From NCBI RefSeq assembly GCF_928381705.1, contig NZ_CAKMSR010000004.1, forward strand, positions 157,650 to 221,649: a stretch of DNA of 64,000 nt. Direction: 5' to 3'. Origin of the DNA: Rothia nasimurium (lineage in GTDB: Bacteria > Actinomycetota > Actinomycetes > Actinomycetales > Micrococcaceae). The position numbers and the translations under genes are program-made. The notes under the pieces were generated by a model. It had not been told where the DNA came from. It saw only the letters and a list, made by a program, of their open reading frames with translations, and made no database searches. This document shows, in pieces, positions 55,491 to 63,841 of this stretch (position 1 is its first letter; every line of letters starts with the position of its first letter).

Positions 55491-56442
55491 CTGGTGGCTG
55501 AACTGGCTACTGCGCGCTCGCACCCAGCTGGTGGAGCACCGATCCCTTCTCAACCGCATTAACGTCTTCCCCGTGGCCGATGCCGACACCGGGGCCAACA
55601 TGGTCGCCACCCTCGGCCGGGCCGCCGACACCGCAGGCATGGCGGACGAGCCCACCCTCGCCCTTGCCGCGCGTGCAGCCCTGCGCGGGGCCAGAGGTAA
55701 CTCTGGAACCCTGCTCGCTGTGTGGCTGCTGGGACTGGCAGAAGAGCTGGGGGAGGCCGGGCAACTGCCGCCCTCCACCGTCCACCCCCTGACCCCACAG
55801 GCGCTCGCCGCCGCCTGGGAACGCGGAGCCCAGCAGGCGTCCGCTGCCCTCAGCCAGCCAGCAGATGGCACCATGCTGACCCTCATGCAGGCTCTTGCCA
55901 CCTGCCCGCTGCCAGATCCTACCGATGAAGAGGACCCCTGGCAGGACTACCTCACAACCCTGCTGGCCGCTTCAGAGACTGCCCTGCGAGCTACCGCCGA
56001 AGCAGACCACGCCCGTAACGGCTGGGTTGATTCCGGAGCCCTGGGCCTGCACCTGGTCTTAGTGGCCCTGGCAACAGAGCTGCTGGGAGCCGCCCCGCAG
56101 GCCACCTACCGCGACCTGCTCCAGGTGGGGGCGGCGTCCTTACCGCCCCAAAGCACACGGCAGCGCTCGGCGGCAGAAGCCCGCGTTGAGGTTATGTGCG
56201 AGATTTATCTGCCGGTGCTCGAAGTAACCCAGCTGCGCAGCGCCCTAGAGACGGTCGGGGACTCGGTCTCCATCGCCCAGGTCGAAGCCGGGAACGAGGC
56301 CCTGTGGGCTATCCACGTGCACGTCCCCGAGGCCGAGGACGCCATGGCCCTCCTCCGTGCTACGGGCAATCCCCTCAACGTGCGAACCACCTCCCTGGAT
56401 GACCCCGCCCATCAGGACACCCACCGGGAGCCCACCCCCTAA
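55471..56442 (+). CDS. DAK2/DhaL-domain protein (FakA N-domain-like)
   Basis: About 323 residues. NVFPVADADTGANMVATL contains the aspartates that bind the two magnesium ions in DhaL/FakA kinases, and GARGNSGTLLAVWL and GWVDSGALGLHLVL are the next conserved blocks. The C-terminal 80 residues may correspond to the middle domain of FakA. It is shorter than FakA (fatty-acid kinase) and no DegV partner is adjacent, so the substrate is unknown; the position before recG matches Firmicute fakA. A TTG at 55471 with GAAAGGA ten bases earlier is the probable start; longer frames overlap thiL more deeply. The stop overlaps recG in TAATG. Confidence 0.78.
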   Translation: MRQVPADWWLNWLLRARTQLVEHRSLLNRINVFPVADADTGANMVATLGRAADTAGMADEPTLALAARAALRGARGNSGTLLAVWLLGLAEELGEAGQLPPSTVHPLTPQALAAAWERGAQQASAALSQPADGTMLTLMQALATCPLPDPTDEEDPWQDYLTTLLAASETALRATAEADHARNGWVDSGALGLHLVLVALATELLGAAPQATYRDLLQVGAASLPPQSTRQRSAAEARVEVMCEIYLPVLEVTQLRSALETVGDSVSIAQVEAGNEALWAIHVHVPEAEDAMALLRATGNPLNVRTTSLDDPAHQDTHREPTP

Positions 56443-59006
56443 TGGCAGCCCGTAAACGAAAGACCCCGGAACTAAGCGAGCAGGCAAAGGACGCCCTGGC
56501 CCGGTACGCCGCAGAAGACCGCCTGGATAACGCCTCCCTGGCCGACTACCTGGGGGCGACCCTGGCCAAGTCCTTTAAGACCCACCTGGGGCTAGAAACC
56601 GTGGGGCAGGCCCTGGACTACTACCCCCGCAAGTACCTGCCACGCGGGGAACTCACCCCCTTCTCATCCCTGGTAGAAGGCACCGAAGCTACCATCGTCG
56701 CCAGGGTGGTGCGGGTGACCACCCGCCAGATGGCATCGCGTCGCGGGTCCATCACAGAAATCACCATCACCGACCAGCTAGACCAGGCTGGTCAGCCCGA
56801 GCCCGCCTGGCAACCCCCTAACCCCAACGCCTACCGGGGAGCCGCCCCACCGGCGTCCTACACCCGGGGCTACACCAACCCCCGTCTGCACGGTAGCGCA
56901 GGGGGCTCCACCGACACCCAGCTACCGGGCACCCAGCCCAGCTACCAGCTGGGAGACATCTTTGGCGGCTACGCCCCCGAACCCTACTCGCTGACAGCCA
57001 GCGGCACCATGACCCTGAGCTTCTTCAACGCCTGGACAGCCGCCCGCGACATCCACGAGGGCGACCAGGTCATGTTCTCGGGCAAGGTGGGCTCCTACCG
57101 GGGCGAAATCACCCTGACCAACCCCCACTACGCCGTCATCGCCGGAAAAGAACTGGCCGCCGCCCCCGGCGCCAGCGCCGAAGCGATTGAACGGGCCGCC
57201 GCGCGGGCGTCCGCCCCCATACCGGTCTATAAGGCCAGCCCCAAGTTCCCCACCGATAAGGTGGCCGCAGCCATCGAGACCCTGATTGAGCACATCAACC
57301 TCAAGGAGCTCGAAGACCCCGTCCCCTTTACCGTGCGCAAGAGCCGCAAGATCCCATCCCTGGAATGGACCTACCGGGCCGTGCACACCCCCGATACCGA
57401 AGAAACCTGGCGGGCAGCCCACCACTCCCTGCGCTACCGCGAGGCCTTCGTGCTACAGGCCGCTCTTGCCCGTATTCGTGCAGCCCGAGCCGCCCACCAG
57501 ACCGTTGCCCGCCCCTATGTAGAGGGCGGTTTCGCGGACGCCCTACTAGAAGCCCTGCCCTATCAGCTGACCGAGGGCCAGCAGGCCGTTGGCGAAGAAA
57601 TCCGCTCTGACCTGGCCAGCTCTTCCCCTATGAACCGCCTGCTCCAGGGGGACGTGGGCTCGGGTAAAACCGTGGTGGCCCTGCGCGCCATGCTGCAGGT
57701 GGCAGATAACGGTGCCCAGTCGGCTATGCTGGCCCCCACCGAGGTGCTGGCCGAACAGCACTACCGGTCGGTCTGCGAGATTCTGGGTGACATGCTGGCC
57801 CCGCAGGACAGCTCCGGGAGCGCCGGGGCGGGCGTCCGCGTCGTTCTGCTGACCGCCTCACTCAAAACCAAGGCCAAACGGGAAGCCTTGCTAGCTATCG
57901 CCTCGGGTGAGGCAGACATCGTCATCGGTACCCACGCCCTGCTCGGGGACTCGGTGACCTTCGCCGACCTTGGTCTGGTTGTGGTCGATGAGCAGCACCG
58001 CTTCGGCGTAGAGCAACGCGATGCCCTGCGCGGGCCCGGCGGGGAGCTGCCCCACCGCCTGGTCATGACTGCCACCCCCATACCCCGCACGGTGGCCATG
58101 ACCGTCTTTGGCGACCTCGATACCTCCGTGCTAGACCAGCTGCCTGCTGGACGCCAGAAAATTACCACCCACGTGGTCCCCCTAGCCGAACACCCCCGCT
58201 GGGCAGACCGCATCTGGGCCCGGGCCCGCGAAGAAATCGATGCGGGCCACCAGGTCTATGTAGTGGTTCCTAAAATCGGTGGGGCAGATGGAAAGTCCGA
58301 CGCTGAGGCTGGCCAGACCCTCTTTGGAGTGGGCGGACTGACAGGCCAGAACCTGGGATCCCAGGCTGCGGCGGGGGAGAGCGCTCGCGGTTCGCTGGCC
58401 TCGGTGGAGAGCACCCTGGAGGAACTGGAGGACGTCCCCGCCCTGGCCGGGGTTCGTATTGAGGGCCTGCACGGGCGCATGGATACCGCCGAGAAGAACC
58501 GGGTCATGACCGAGTTCTCAGCCGGTCGTATTGACCTGCTGGTTTCGACCACCGTGATTGAGGTGGGCGTGAACGTGCCCAACGCGACCCTCATGATTAT
58601 CATGGACGCCGACCGCTTCGGTATTTCTGGCCTCCACCAGCTGCGCGGACGCATTGGCCGCGGCTCCCTGCCCGGCACCTGCCTGCTGGTCACCAAGCAG
58701 CCGGCGGACGGCGTCAGCCGGGAGCGCCTGGCAGCGGTAGCGGCCACCACCGACGGCTTCGAGCTTTCGCGGGTTGACCTGGAGCAGCGGCGCGAAGGCG
58801 ATATTCTCGGCGCTGCCCAGTCGGGGAAGAAGTCCACCCTCAAACTGTTGCGGGCCCTGACCGATGCCAAGCTCATTGAGCGGGCCCGGCAGGACGCCTT
58901 TGGAATTATTGAGGCTGACCCCACCCTGGCCAAACACCCCGACCTGGCCCGCACCATCGACCGGGCCCTCGACGCCGACCGCGAGGCCTTCCTGGGGCGT
59001 GGGTAG
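56442..59006 (+). CDS. recG: ATP-dependent DNA helicase RecG
   Basis: Branch-migration helicase of 854 residues that remodels stalled replication forks. The wedge domain is near the N-terminus. Walker A GDVGSGKT is near residue 405, DEQHRFGV near 514, and GRIGRGSLPG and QRREGDILG belong to helicase domain 2. It is about 100-150 residues longer than usual. A Pro/Gly/Tyr-rich insert (about residues 112-187) lies inside the wedge, and a second Gly/Ala-rich insert (about 612-665) follows VYVVVPKIGG. Both are probably loops. The ATG overlaps the previous stop by one base. Confidence 0.95.
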   Translation: MAARKRKTPELSEQAKDALARYAAEDRLDNASLADYLGATLAKSFKTHLGLETVGQALDYYPRKYLPRGELTPFSSLVEGTEATIVARVVRVTTRQMASRRGSITEITITDQLDQAGQPEPAWQPPNPNAYRGAAPPASYTRGYTNPRLHGSAGGSTDTQLPGTQPSYQLGDIFGGYAPEPYSLTASGTMTLSFFNAWTAARDIHEGDQVMFSGKVGSYRGEITLTNPHYAVIAGKELAAAPGASAEAIERAAARASAPIPVYKASPKFPTDKVAAAIETLIEHINLKELEDPVPFTVRKSRKIPSLEWTYRAVHTPDTEETWRAAHHSLRYREAFVLQAALARIRAARAAHQTVARPYVEGGFADALLEALPYQLTEGQQAVGEEIRSDLASSSPMNRLLQGDVGSGKTVVALRAMLQVADNGAQSAMLAPTEVLAEQHYRSVCEILGDMLAPQDSSGSAGAGVRVVLLTASLKTKAKREALLAIASGEADIVIGTHALLGDSVTFADLGLVVVDEQHRFGVEQRDALRGPGGELPHRLVMTATPIPRTVAMTVFGDLDTSVLDQLPAGRQKITTHVVPLAEHPRWADRIWARAREEIDAGHQVYVVVPKIGGADGKSDAEAGQTLFGVGGLTGQNLGSQAAAGESARGSLASVESTLEELEDVPALAGVRIEGLHGRMDTAEKNRVMTEFSAGRIDLLVSTTVIEVGVNVPNATLMIIMDADRFGISGLHQLRGRIGRGSLPGTCLLVTKQPADGVSRERLAAVAATTDGFELSRVDLEQRREGDILGAAQSGKKSTLKLLRALTDAKLIERARQDAFGIIEADPTLAKHPDLARTIDRALDADREAFLGRG

Positions 59007-59027
59007 GCTCGGCCAAAGACGAAGGCC

Positions 59028-59083
59028 CCGCATTTATTCTGGTTTATCCGCAACTAGTTGCGGGTAAAACAGAATAAGTGCGG
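59028..59083 (+). terminator. 56-nt near-perfect palindrome after recG
   Basis: Outer CCGCA/TGCGG and TTATTCTG/CAGAATAA pair, then an inner CCGCAACTAGTTGCGG palindrome centred on 59055/59056. The rod has only a few mismatches and no long T run. It lies behind recG and before the rsmD promoter region, where no gene is seen. Confidence 0.7.
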
Positions 59084-59212
59084 TCAACTCAAGTGCCCGG
59101 CGGGCCCTCCGTCACCGGTCACCCATATCTAACCTTCTCTTTGTTCTCACCAGCCCTACCGGTACCCTTATAACAGTCCCACCCTCTACCACTATGAGCG
59201 GAGCGCAGCCGA

Positions 59213-59773
59213 ATGAGCCGCATCATTGCAGGAGCCGCAGGCGGCCTGCGCCTAGCCAACGTCCCCGGCGATAACACCCGCCCCACCACCGACCGGGTCA
59301 AAGAAGCCCTCTTTTCCCGCCTGGATACCTACAACATGCTGGACGGCGTGCGCGCCCTCGACCTCTTCGGCGGCTCGGGCGCCCTGGGCTGCGAAGCCCT
59401 CTCACGCGGGGCTGCCCACGTGGACTTCGTGGACCACTACCCTAAGGCCGTTACCGTCATCGAAAAAAACATTGCCGCCGTGGGCAAGACCGCTAGCGGT
59501 ACTGCTCGCGTGCATAAGATGACGGCCCGCACCTACCTTTCGGCGGGGGCGTCCGCCTGGGACCTGGTCTTTATTGACCCGCCCTACGCCGTGACCAACA
59601 GCGAGCTCGAAGATCTGCTGGCCCTGCTGGCGCCCCGCCTGACCGAGGGAGCGGTGGTGGTGGTTGAACGGGCCTCCCGCACCGACGAGCCCGCCTGGCC
59701 CGAAGGCCTCGAAAAGTTTGCCGAGAAAAAATACGGTGAGACCGTGCTCTACTATGTGGAGCCCGCCGTCTAG
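59213..59773 (+). CDS. rsmD: 16S rRNA (guanine(966)-N(2))-methyltransferase RsmD
   Basis: SAM-dependent methyltransferase of 186 residues modifying G966 of 16S rRNA. MSRIIAGAAGGLRL is the usual beginning with TRPTTDRVKEALFSRL after it. DLFGGSGALGCEALSRGA is the SAM-binding motif, and FIDPPYAV is the catalytic D-P-P-Y. The length is normal. It usually stands beside coaD, as here with two genes in between. Confidence 0.95.
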   Translation: MSRIIAGAAGGLRLANVPGDNTRPTTDRVKEALFSRLDTYNMLDGVRALDLFGGSGALGCEALSRGAAHVDFVDHYPKAVTVIEKNIAAVGKTASGTARVHKMTARTYLSAGASAWDLVFIDPPYAVTNSELEDLLALLAPRLTEGAVVVVERASRTDEPAWPEGLEKFAEKKYGETVLYYVEPAV

Positions 59774-59787
59774 TTTAGGGTAGAACT

Positions 59788-60405
59788 ATGAGTGAGAACA
59801 CAAACAACCCCGGGTATCAGCCCCAGCCGACCCCAGAAACGAACCAGGGAGCGTCCGCGCCCCTGCTGACCGAAAACACCCTGGTGGTGCAGCAAACCCG
59901 CAGCTTCATGAGCAATGACTTTGAGATGCAGAGCCAGGACGGGCGCGTGCTCGGCCGGGTGCTCACCACCGGCTCAACCGCAGGCCGCCTGCTCAAGGGC
60001 AACCGCACCTTTGACCTGGTCGACGGTAACGGGAACCTTCTTCTCAAGATCGTCGACCCCTTTGATTTTGGCCTGGACCGCTACGAACTGCTGAACCCCG
60101 ATGGTTCCCTCTTCGCCCATGTGCAAAAGCAGTTCTCTTTCATGCGCAAGCGCCTCACCATCGAGCTGCCGGGCCTCACCCTGGAGCTCGAAGGTAGCCT
60201 CTTTGAGTACGACTTCAACATTACGGTTAACGGCCATGTAGCTGCCCGCGTTGCCCGCGAGTGGGGCGGCCTGGTGGCGGGGCTGCGCGGTAAGAGCCGC
60301 TACGGGGTGAACTTCGACCCCGGCGCCCCCGAAGCCGTGCGCCTGGCCATGCTGGGGGGCCTGGTTGCCCTTGACCTCATCCGGGCAAAGGACGCCCGCA
60401 ACTAG
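59788..60405 (+). CDS. LURP-one/scramblase-related protein
   Basis: A 205-residue protein with a low-complexity Pro/Asn/Gln start of about 35 residues. The body shows alternating strands, GRVLGRVLTTGSTAGRLLKG, FDLVDGNGNLLLKI, LNPDGSLFAHVQKQF and GLTLELEG, as in the tubby-like LURP-one/phospholipid-scramblase fold. Near the C-terminus RLAMLGGLVALDLI is moderately hydrophobic. Function in bacteria is unknown. It follows rsmD by 14 bases and may share its transcript; it separates rsmD from coaD together with a reverse-strand aminotransferase gene. Confidence 0.7.
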   Translation: MSENTNNPGYQPQPTPETNQGASAPLLTENTLVVQQTRSFMSNDFEMQSQDGRVLGRVLTTGSTAGRLLKGNRTFDLVDGNGNLLLKIVDPFDFGLDRYELLNPDGSLFAHVQKQFSFMRKRLTIELPGLTLELEGSLFEYDFNITVNGHVAARVAREWGGLVAGLRGKSRYGVNFDPGAPEAVRLAMLGGLVALDLIRAKDARN

Positions 60406-60408
60406 GGC

Positions 60409-61626
60409 TTAGCCGCTATAGGCACGCAGACGGGTGGCGGCGTCCTGTAGTACCTCCGGGCGTTTGCAGAAGGCAAACCGCACATAGGTCTGTACCCGCT
60501 GCCGGTAGGCCTCGGTCGTAAAGGCTGTCAGTGGAATCAGTGCGACCCCGGCCTGCTCGGGAAGCAGGTGGCAGAGCTCTTCTGCTGAGGTCAGGCCCCG
60601 TTCAGCCAGGACCCTCGACACATCGGCTACCGCGAAGAAGGTACCTGCCGGGGGAGTTACCTCCCACGATGAGCCCGCTAGGTTCTCCACCAAAATACGC
60701 CGCTGCTGGGCGTAGCGGGTCTGCACACCGGTATAGAAGTCATCGCCCAGACCCACGCCAACAGCCGCAGCTGCTTGCAGGGGAGCGGCCGCCGAGTGCG
60801 TGAAATAGCCCTTCACCAGGCGAATGGGGAGTATAAGGTTTTCTGGGCCGGTCATCCACCCCACCCGCCAGCCGGTGGCCGAGTGGGTCTTAGAAATCGC
60901 TGAAACCGCCACCGTACGCTCTGCTGCTCCCGGCAGGGTCTGAATGGGCTGGTAGGGGCCGGTAAAGACCAGGTGCTCGTAGACCTGGTCAGCCAGAATC
61001 ACAGCGTCGAACCTGGTTGCCAGCTCCACAATCTTAGTCTTCGCCTCAGTTGAAAAGACCATACCTGTGGGGTTGTGCGGGTCGTTGACTACCACCAGGG
61101 CTGTGCGGTCAGAAAAAGCTGCTTCAAGGGCGTCCAGGTCTGGCTCAAAGGTGGGTGGCACGAGCGGAACGGTGCGGACGCGCGCCCCGGCTAGGGCGGC
61201 AGCGGCAGGGTAGAGGTCGTAGTAGGGTTCGAAGAGAACAACCTCGTCACCCGGTTCTACTAGGGCCGCAATGGTAGCTGCCAGGGCTTCAGAAGCACCG
61301 GCGGTTACCGTGACCTGAGTATCGGGGTTGAGGGTGAGCCCGTAGAAACGCTGCTGGTGCTCGGCAATGGCCTGCCGCAGGGCGGGGTTGCCCGCAATGG
61401 TAGCGTACTGGTTGACCCCGCCCACTAGCGCCTGCGCTGCGGCATCAAGCATCTCTGCAGGGCCGTCCGTATCTGGAAAACCCTGCCCCAGGTTCAGGGC
61501 ATCGTATCGGTGGGCAAGGGCCGACATCTCTTCGAAGATGGTAGAGCGCCAGTGGCCGTCCGCCCCCATCAGCCCGGCCGCTAGCCCAACCCGTTCAAAG
61601 GCTCGTTGCTTCTTCTCAGTGGCCAT
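60409..61626 (-). CDS. PLP-dependent aminotransferase, class I/II
   Basis: Fold-type I aminotransferase of 405 residues. LNLGQGFPDTDGP and YATIAGNPALRQAIAEH mark the subgroup of methionine/kynurenine/aromatic aminotransferases. VTAGASEALAATI binds the cofactor phosphate, NDPHNPTG and ILADQVYEHL contain the pyridine-ring residues, and AISKTHSATGWRVGW holds the PLP lysine. The exact amino acid cannot be told; YbdL- or DapC-like roles are both possible. It is a single gene, convergent with the rsmD unit (three bases apart) and divergent from coaD. Confidence 0.88.
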   Translation of the reverse strand: MATEKKQRAFERVGLAAGLMGADGHWRSTIFEEMSALAHRYDALNLGQGFPDTDGPAEMLDAAAQALVGGVNQYATIAGNPALRQAIAEHQQRFYGLTLNPDTQVTVTAGASEALAATIAALVEPGDEVVLFEPYYDLYPAAAALAGARVRTVPLVPPTFEPDLDALEAAFSDRTALVVVNDPHNPTGMVFSTEAKTKIVELATRFDAVILADQVYEHLVFTGPYQPIQTLPGAAERTVAVSAISKTHSATGWRVGWMTGPENLILPIRLVKGYFTHSAAAPLQAAAAVGVGLGDDFYTGVQTRYAQQRRILVENLAGSSWEVTPPAGTFFAVADVSRVLAERGLTSAEELCHLLPEQAGVALIPLTAFTTEAYRQRVQTYVRFAFCKRPEVLQDAATRLRAYSG

Positions 61627-61769
61627 TCGGTGCCCACCCCGCTCTCGTCTAGCCCACCATCACAAGTGCAGGGCGGGCGTCCGTATCTTTGTCTGAACCC
61701 AAGATTACCGGCCTAGCCCTGTTGCCCAAGAGAGCATGACTTAGTGTGTCATACCTAACCAACCTGCTG

Positions 61770-61781
61770 TAGCCTAGAGAC
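61770..61781 (+). promoter_or_regulatory. -10 box of coaD, leaderless layout
   Basis: TAGCCT (61770-61775) ends six bases before ATG 61782, with no ribosome site between. Confidence 0.55.
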
Positions 61782-62258
61782 ATGCAATTGGTTGTCTGTC
61801 CCGGTTCCTTTGACCCCATCCACAACGGTCACGTCGAAATCATCACCCGCGCCGCCAAAATCTACGGTAACGTCATCGTCGCGGTCTCCCACAATTCTAA
61901 GAAAAAGTATCGTTTTAGCCTCGAAGAGCGCGTTGCCATGGTTGAAGAAACCTTTGCCCTCTTCGACGGGGTGAGTGCCAAGGTGCTCCCCGAGGGGCAG
62001 TTGCTGGCTAACTTTGTGCGCGAGCAGGGCTCTGTGCTCATTGTGAAGGGGCTTCGCAATACCGCTGACTACGAATACGAAGCCCCCATGGCTTCCATGA
62101 ACCGGCATATCGCCGGAGTTGAGACCAGCTTTATTGCCGGTGATCCCAAGTACAACCATATTTCCTCCACCATCGTCAAAGAGGTGGCAGGCTATGGAGG
62201 GGACGTCCGTGCTTTCGTGCCGCGGGCGGTGCAGCGAGCCCTCTACCCCGAGCATTAA
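61782..62258 (+). CDS. coaD: Phosphopantetheine adenylyltransferase
   Basis: Penultimate enzyme of coenzyme A synthesis, 158 residues. VVCPGSFDPIHNGHVEII contains the nucleotidyltransferase H-x-G-H motif (here HNGH), KYRFSLEERVAM and LIVKGLRNTADYEYE the phosphopantetheine-binding region, and YNHISSTIVKEV the S-S-T-x-x-R/K-type block. The length is standard. The gene appears to be transcribed from its own leaderless promoter. Confidence 0.96.
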   Translation: MQLVVCPGSFDPIHNGHVEIITRAAKIYGNVIVAVSHNSKKKYRFSLEERVAMVEETFALFDGVSAKVLPEGQLLANFVREQGSVLIVKGLRNTADYEYEAPMASMNRHIAGVETSFIAGDPKYNHISSTIVKEVAGYGGDVRAFVPRAVQRALYPEH

Positions 62259-62361
62259 TGTGGTCAGCCAAACAAGAGGTTAAACCTAGAGCGCTTGATT
62301 CGGCCGGTCTTAAGCCCCTAAAATAGGTACTTGGTTTAAAACATTCGATAGGGAGTTCGTC

Positions 62362-62910
62362 ATTTCACGAAAAGATTCATCGCCCCTTAAGATCTCGGTT
62401 CGAGATCTAGCTCATCGCCCGGGCGCAATGGAGACCCTTGATGAAGTTCTGCCAGCGCCAAGCGACTTTGGCAACGCTCTGATTGAGGCGGAAGAAGGCA
62501 GCGACATTGACCTCAATGTTCGCCTGGAATCCGTTTCAGATGGTATCTTGGTAACTGGTACTGCAACTGTCACCGTTTCCGGTGAATGCAGCCTCTGCCT
62601 AGACCCGGTTGACTTTGATGTTACAGCCGATGTTCAAGAGCTTTTTGTTTTCGAGAAGGCCCCCGAAGGCGGCCCCGAAGATGAAGTAGATGAGCAGTAC
62701 GCCGTAGAGAACGATGAAATTGATCTCGAACCGGCGCTGCGGGACGCAGTGATTCTTCAACTGCCGTTCCAACCTGTTTGCAGTGACTCCTGCCAGGGCC
62801 TGTGCTCCGAATGCGGCGCACGCCTAGAGGACGACCCTGAGCACCATCATGAGGTCATCGACCCCCGGTGGAACGCGCTATCAGCGCTGCTCGATGCGAA
62901 CGACAAATAA
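62362..62910 (+). CDS. yceD: YceD/DUF177 family protein with probable ATT start
   Basis: Protein of about 182 residues, family DUF177, conserved before rpmF and probably linked to 23S rRNA or ribosome biogenesis. The C-terminal part has LPFQPVCSDSCQGLCSECGARLEDDPEHHH with four cysteines (key residues C-x3-C-x3-C-x2-C), and an earlier GECSLCLDPVDF. The first ATG in frame is 62428, without a ribosome site. Upstream the frame reads SRKDSSPLKISVRDLAHRPG, the conserved family start. No ATG, GTG or TTG is open there; ATT at 62362 lies six bases after GGGAG. I therefore place the start at ATT. Confidence 0.82.
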   Translation: MSRKDSSPLKISVRDLAHRPGAMETLDEVLPAPSDFGNALIEAEEGSDIDLNVRLESVSDGILVTGTATVTVSGECSLCLDPVDFDVTADVQELFVFEKAPEGGPEDEVDEQYAVENDEIDLEPALRDAVILQLPFQPVCSDSCQGLCSECGARLEDDPEHHHEVIDPRWNALSALLDANDK

Positions 62911-62943
62911 AACTTATAAAGCAACAAGAGAAAAGAGATAGCT

Positions 62944-63147
62944 GTGGCTGTTCCCAAGCGGAAAATGTCCCGTGCTAACACCCGCGCCCGCCGTTCCCAG
63001 TGGAAGGCTTCCGTTCCTCAGCTGGTCAAGACCGTAGAAAACGGTCGCGTCACCTACTCCCTGCCCCACCAGGCAAAGCTCGTGACTGACTCAGCTGGCA
63101 ACGAACTCTTCTACGAGTACAAGGGCCGCAAGGTAGCTGACGCCTAA
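62944..63147 (+). CDS. rpmF: 50S ribosomal protein L32
   Basis: Small basic ribosomal protein of 67 residues. [20 protein letters not shown] is the family's conserved N-terminus, [13 protein letters not shown] follows, and the C-terminus is [10 protein letters not shown]. No zinc cysteines are present (the C-minus form). It starts with GTG and follows yceD by 33 bases, as in most bacteria. Confidence 0.97.
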   Translation: MAVPKRKMSRANTRARRSQWKASVPQLVKTVENGRVTYSLPHQAKLVTDSAGNELFYEYKGRKVADA

Positions 63148-63157
63148 TTCGCGCCTT

Positions 63158-63841
63158 ATGACTAACTCTGCATCACAAGAGTTTCTGAAACGTCTCGGTA
63201 TCGACCTCGATGCCGAGACGTTTCAGCTTGCAATGACTCACCGCTCCTACTCCTTTGAAAACGGCGGCATACCCCACAACGAGCGCCTAGAATTCCTGGG
63301 CGACTCCGTGCTGTCCCTGGCCGTCGCCTCAGAGCTCTACAAGAAGTTCCCTGACCTGCCCGAGGGCGAGCTGGTCAAGCGCCACCACGTGATTGTTTCT
63401 ACCCGAACCCTGGCCAACCTGGCCCGTAGCCTCAAGCTGGGGCCCTGCGTCCGCCTGGGTAAGGGGGAGAAGAAAACCGGTGGTGCCGATAAGGACTCCA
63501 TCCTGGCTGACACCATGGAAGCCGTATTCGGTGCCGTGTATATGAAGCACGGCCCTGAGGCCGCCCACCAGCTGGTGCTGGCCCACACCTCCCACCTGCT
63601 GGATGACAACAAGACCCTGAACATCGGGCGCGACTGGAAGACCGAAATCCAGGAATACGCTGCCGCCCAGGGCACCGGCGAGCCCGTCTACGAGGTTGAG
63701 GGCACCGGCCCCGACCACGCCCGCCGCTACACCGCCAAGGTCCTCCTGGCCGGGAAGGTCATGGGGCAGGGTAAGGGCACCAGCAAGAAGGAAGCCGAGC
63801 GTATGGCTGCCGAACAGGCCTACTACAGGGTCTACGGCTAG
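63158..63841 (+). CDS. rnc: Ribonuclease III
   Basis: Double-strand-specific endoribonuclease of 227 residues for rRNA processing. NERLEFLGDSVLSLAVASELY is the signature with catalytic glutamate and aspartate, shown here by its core ERLEFLGDSVL. DTMEAVFGAVY has the second metal-binding pair. The double-stranded-RNA-binding domain is at the C-terminus (TEIQEYAAAQG to AEQAYYRVYG). It starts ten bases behind rpmF. Integrase-like coding sequence follows instead of the expected mutM. Confidence 0.96.
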   Translation: MTNSASQEFLKRLGIDLDAETFQLAMTHRSYSFENGGIPHNERLEFLGDSVLSLAVASELYKKFPDLPEGELVKRHHVIVSTRTLANLARSLKLGPCVRLGKGEKKTGGADKDSILADTMEAVFGAVYMKHGPEAAHQLVLAHTSHLLDDNKTLNIGRDWKTEIQEYAAAQGTGEPVYEVEGTGPDHARRYTAKVLLAGKVMGQGKGTSKKEAERMAAEQAYYRVYG

